DNA of 64,000 bases from Filosporella fistucella (Eukaryota > Ascomycota > Leotiomycetes > Helotiales), in assembly GCA_030077755.1 (NCBI GenBank), contig JAQJZZ010000008.1, positions 3,968,001 to 4,032,000 of the forward strand. The letters are read 5' to 3'. Of the stretch, positions 60,290 through 64,000 are shown one piece after another. Each line of letters starts with the position of its first letter. Position 1 is the first letter of the stretch. Position numbers and translations under genes: made by a program. The notes beneath the pieces were generated by a model. That model was not told the origin of the DNA, searched no databases, and worked only from the letters and a program-made list of their open reading frames with translations.

Positions 60290-63200
60290 CTAGACCCCTC
60301 TCTCCGCCATTGCCTTGCTGAGAACTTTCCAAAAACCTACGAGATTTGGTGGATTAATCATGGTCCGATGAGTTCCCTTGACTTCATGGAACTTGACATC
60401 GTCAACGAATTCTCCCCAAACCCCAATATATCCATCAAACCACTCTTTCATCGTCTTTGCCTTGACGATGCCCACCAAAGGCTCTGTGTAGAATACATCC
60501 ATACACTTAACACGGCCTGCAGGGTCATATTGCCAAGTGCACTTCTTCAGCTCCAGCGCCAAATTAGCCCAATTCTCCAACTTGGCGGGGGTCATTCCCA
60601 ACGACTGAACGACATCTACCGGCGCCAGGGAAAATATGTGATCCAGAACTTCATGTTGGGGGCGGGCTCTCATAGAGGGCAGAATAGAGTAAGCGTAGTT
60701 TTCAGGAATCAGATGCAAGAAAAATGCAAGCGTCAGAACACACTCATGCCAGTCGTATCCACGAGAACGCTCCTTAAATCGTGGTGGTTGATCCAGGGTG
60801 GCCAGAAATCGAACCTCCTCTCCTTCACTCTCTAGAATTTTGGTCATTTCGAATGCAAGAATAGAACCGAACGAATATCCTGTGAAGGAATAGGGACCAT
60901 GTGGTTGGATACGTTTTACGGAAGAAAGATAGGTATTGATAATGGTCGACATAGAGGTGAAGTATGACTCGCCATCGAACCCCCGAGCTCTTAGAGCATA
61001 GACTGGACGGTCGGTAATATAGCGAGAGAGGTTCATGAATATGAGTACTTCACCTACTCCTGGGTGTATAAACCAAATTGGAGCTTTGCTTCCATTTGGT
61101 TGTAGCACAACAACAGGATTGTAATCGCCTTTCTTCTCAGTCACAGGCGTAGGCACGAACGACATCCTGGTATATTGTGCGATTTGTTGCAGGCCTTCGA
61201 TCTCTACCGCTAGATCTCGGACGATTGGATGAGAGAAGAACAGTGTGATTGGAATGCTGGGAATTTTGAGACATTTCTGAAGCGCGACACGGAGTTTCAA
61301 CAAGTCAATCGAGGAGACACCCAAAGCAAACAGGTCTTGATTGACACCGACTGCATAACCGGTATTACCAAACATGGTCGTATAGATCTCCAGAATAACT
61401 TGTTCCGTCGCAGTGCTCGCTGGCTCGCTGTAGGATGCTTTATACCTCGCTATGATACCGGAATCCTGGGATATGTAGGTATCGTACATGCCATCCTCGA
61501 ATGAGTTACGCAACTTGCTCCTAGAAAGCTTCCCCAGAGAAGATCTTTGAAGCTGTGAGGAATCAAGGGGGATGATCTTGAATGGCCTAACACCGCAATA
61601 AGTGACTATAGCCTTTGATATAGCTGCTGCTGCATCGACCCTAGCTAGCCCATCATTCAACTTGTATGTGGGGAGGTAAACCACGACCAAGACCTCCGTA
61701 TCTGAACCTCGGGGACGATGAGCAAATACTGCTGTGAAGCATGGCTTCAAGCCCGGAATCTTGGCATGCTCAACTGCTGCTTCAATTGCCTGTGGGTGGT
61801 GATTAACTCTGGCTTCTGGTCAGTACACTCAAAATGTCAAATTGACTATACGCCGATGCTCGTACCCATTGACGATGACAATATCTTTATCTCGGCCAGT
61901 CAAGTGGAGACGACCATTGTCATCCAGGTAACCTCGATCGCCAGTTCGGAACCAGCCATCGTTCGTCCAGCATTCTGTTGTACTGGATGGGTTGTTGAAG
62001 TACTTGCTGAAGACGACAGGGCCTTGCACCTGAAGCTCTCCAATTTCGTTCCCCCTTGCTGTAACTCCATCTGGATTTACAATTCTCATGCTAACACCTC
62101 GAATGGCAGAACCAAGACAAGCGAATTCCAAATTCCGAACCACATCATAATCTGGACAATCGATTGCGTTGTAAATCGCTCCAGCACAGGTTTCAGTCAT
62201 GCCAAAGCCAGGACGGATGAAGGACCGAGCTGCGCCATGGGGTTGAAGTAGACCGGTTAGCGCTACACAAGTGTCGACAATATTTGATTCGCCACCAGAG
62301 ATTAAGGCTCGTAGGCATGATAGGTCGAGCTCACTCTTCCCCTTCCCTTCAGTGCCAAGACTGACATCATTTAGTTTCATGGAGCTCTTATTGCTTTCGG
62401 ATAAGCATCTGGTGCTCGTGAATCTTCCTGTTGATCTTGTTTTGTAAAGCATCAACTTCTGTACCAAAATTCCAAGAAAGAAATTTGGTGCAAAGGTATA
62501 AGACACTTTGTGCTTATCGACTAACTCCAAGAAACTCAAAGGATCGGCAAGGACATCTTGTCCTGGAATCAAAATTTGGTTTGCGCCTAGGCTTATGGCA
62601 TGGAGGTGTATTTCAGTCAAGTGTGCAACGTGGTCCAATCCAGTCCAATTGAGGAAAGTATCCGTTGGTCGAGTTCCATGGATTTCACTTTTGCCTCTTA
62701 CAGCCTCGAGTATTTGTCCATGCTTAAGACAGACAGCTTTCGCATTGCCGGTGCTTCCAGATGTGAGCATCAGAACTGCGAGGTCACTTTCAATCTTAGT
62801 ATTTCCAGGGTAGCAATCAGATGGCTCGGCATGACTTGCAAGTCTCTCTTCACTACTCTGAACTTGGCCAAAAGTCCACAGCAAGATGTCCTCAACGCCA
62901 TCGAATTCGTGAACCAAATCCTCGCTCGTGAGCATAGTTGGGTTGTTGAGCAGAGATTGCAGCATCTGAATATGTTTTTTTCTTTGCTCATTATCCTTGC
63001 TGAAAGGTGTCGACATGCAAGGCTTTAAGATATCAGTTATGCATTCTTGATGGCCAAGTTGTGTCAAATGAAGCCCCTGAGAAGCCACTGGCTATGTTGA
63101 CAGAGCAAATAGCAAGTAAGAGATAGGGAAAAAGAGAAGGGTTCCTTACAATACCGCCTGCAGCAACGATAGCCCAAAACCAGCGGATTCCTTCCTCGTG

Positions 63201-63452
63201 ATTATCGGTATGGAGGAGGACGATCTTGTTGCCGTGTAGACTCAATAAGCCTTGCATGGCTGATGAAGAGCGTTGTGCTTGACCCAGAAGGGACGCATAG
63301 GTGATATAGGTGGAACTGCGCTCATCGTTGTCTCCTGTCGCGATAGCTGATGGATGGCGAGTCGGAGAAGGGTTGTATATCAGGAGACCACTGTTAGGAT
63401 TGCTATCCGCTGCCGCCGATAGCAATTGGAGGAGATTTTGAGGCGCTGCCAT
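60290..63452 (-). CDS. NRPS-like enzyme, A-T-TE (arylpyruvate-dimerising type)
   Basis: Exons on the minus strand are 63150-63452, 61866-63091 and 60290-61808, giving 1,015 residues with both introns restoring the frame (AAGGI-PVASQG; VNG-VNHHPQA). Adenylation domain: A3 motif LTSGSTGNAKAV (about 210), A5 GFGMTET, A7/A8 TGDRGYLDDNGRLHLTGRDKD, A10 lysine in SSLGKLSR (about 603). Thiolation domain: LFALGVSSIDLL, phosphopantetheine Ser about 676. Thioesterase: GYSFGS nucleophile Ser about 822, Asp in LDQPP about 849, His in GTHRTMI about 990. All key residues are intact. This architecture, without a condensation domain, is that of atromentin/terrequinone/aspulvinone-type synthetases, which activate arylpyruvates and dimerise them. 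The actual substrate and product are unknown. Confidence 0.9.
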
Positions 63453-64000
63453 TGTTAAAGGAGTGTGGTGCTAGAAGGACTGGCGATGATAGCTCTAGGT
63501 TTGAAGAAATGGTTTGGTTATTGCGGAAATTTTTCAGGAAAGTCAAGCTCTCAGCCTTATCTACTAGGAGCCAGGGCTCAATTACGTCAAAAGAGCAAAT
63601 TGGATTCCGATATCTGTGTCCTTAGCCGCCGTGAGAATAGGAATCTTTTATTCACTTTAGTGGAGTGTACAAGTACACTAAGAGTGCCTCCGAAGGCGGA
63701 AAAGTGATCACGACATAGTAACGATCAAGGTTCGACCTCGAAAAAGTGAGAAGAAAGTAAATCAAGGCTCAAGAGTTACAAAGAGGAGAGAGGGAAATTT
63801 TCACATGTTATCTGACTTTTGGACTACATTTTGCAGCTATTGAGCCGCATCAATATCGCTCTCGATTTATTAATTTTATTGTGGTACGACACCAATATGC
63901 AGGACTTCGGTTATGCGACTATTCTCCTTGATGTCACAACACCAATTTTCGACAAGATTTGGGGGGCCAATTGGGGTCCGATTCTCCCTTGTTTGATTTA
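63453..64000. other. Intergenic, promoter of the A-T-TE gene, continues off window
   Basis: No ORF with support was found. The stretch is A/T-richer towards the right edge, and no further gene start is visible before the window ends. Confidence 0.45.

Overview
The window comes from the nuclear genome of a filamentous ascomycete (Pezizomycotina). The evidence is short GT..AG introns of about 45-70 nt with CTAAC/CTGAC-type branch sites, a CON7-type zinc-finger regulator, a fungal NLR-like (hydrolase/NB-ARC/TPR) locus and an A-T-TE NRPS-like enzyme. The protein families look most like those of Leotiomycetes (Sclerotinia/Botrytis relatives), but that placement is inference from memory. No tRNA, rRNA, CRISPR array or intact transposon was found.

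Layout. Positions 1-11,300 hold the 3'-truncated end of a small membrane protein gene (minus strand), a long gene-poor stretch, a Puf3-type Pumilio RNA-binding protein gene with a long pyrimidine-rich leader, and a doubtful small tail-anchored ORF. Positions 12.0-15.7 kb carry a decayed NLR-type gene with several stops, frameshifts and a lost Walker A lysine. Positions 15.7-26.8 kb are a gene desert of ordinary base composition, with a 67-bp tandem duplication. It ends in the long C/T-rich leader of CON7 (26.8-28.8 kb). A second gene-poor stretch follows to 32.0 kb.

From 32.0 to 58.2 kb the window is a dense housekeeping block: SNF8/VPS22 (ESCRT-II) head-to-head with RPS16, TYR1 (prephenate dehydrogenase), RPS14, AAR2 (U5 snRNP assembly), a small conserved protein, NIP1 (eIF3c), a small membrane protein, peroxisomal uricase, the TORC2 subunit Tsc11/Avo3 (Rictor), a zinc-independent MDR oxidoreductase, a SnoaL-like protein and phosphoserine aminotransferase SER1. 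These genes were rebuilt exon by exon, and reading frames close across every intron given.

The right end (58.8-63.5 kb) is accessory. A short-chain dehydrogenase homologue that has lost its catalytic lysine and glycine-rich motif lies tail-to-tail with an intact adenylation-thiolation-thioesterase enzyme of the arylpyruvate-dimerising type. Together they may be a minimal secondary-metabolite locus.

The best candidates for something new are this A-T-TE/pseudo-SDR pair, the CON7 gene with two in-frame identical splice donors, a set of stop-free 3n introns (TYR1, PUF3, CON7) whose retention would not break the frame, and the NLR pseudogene.
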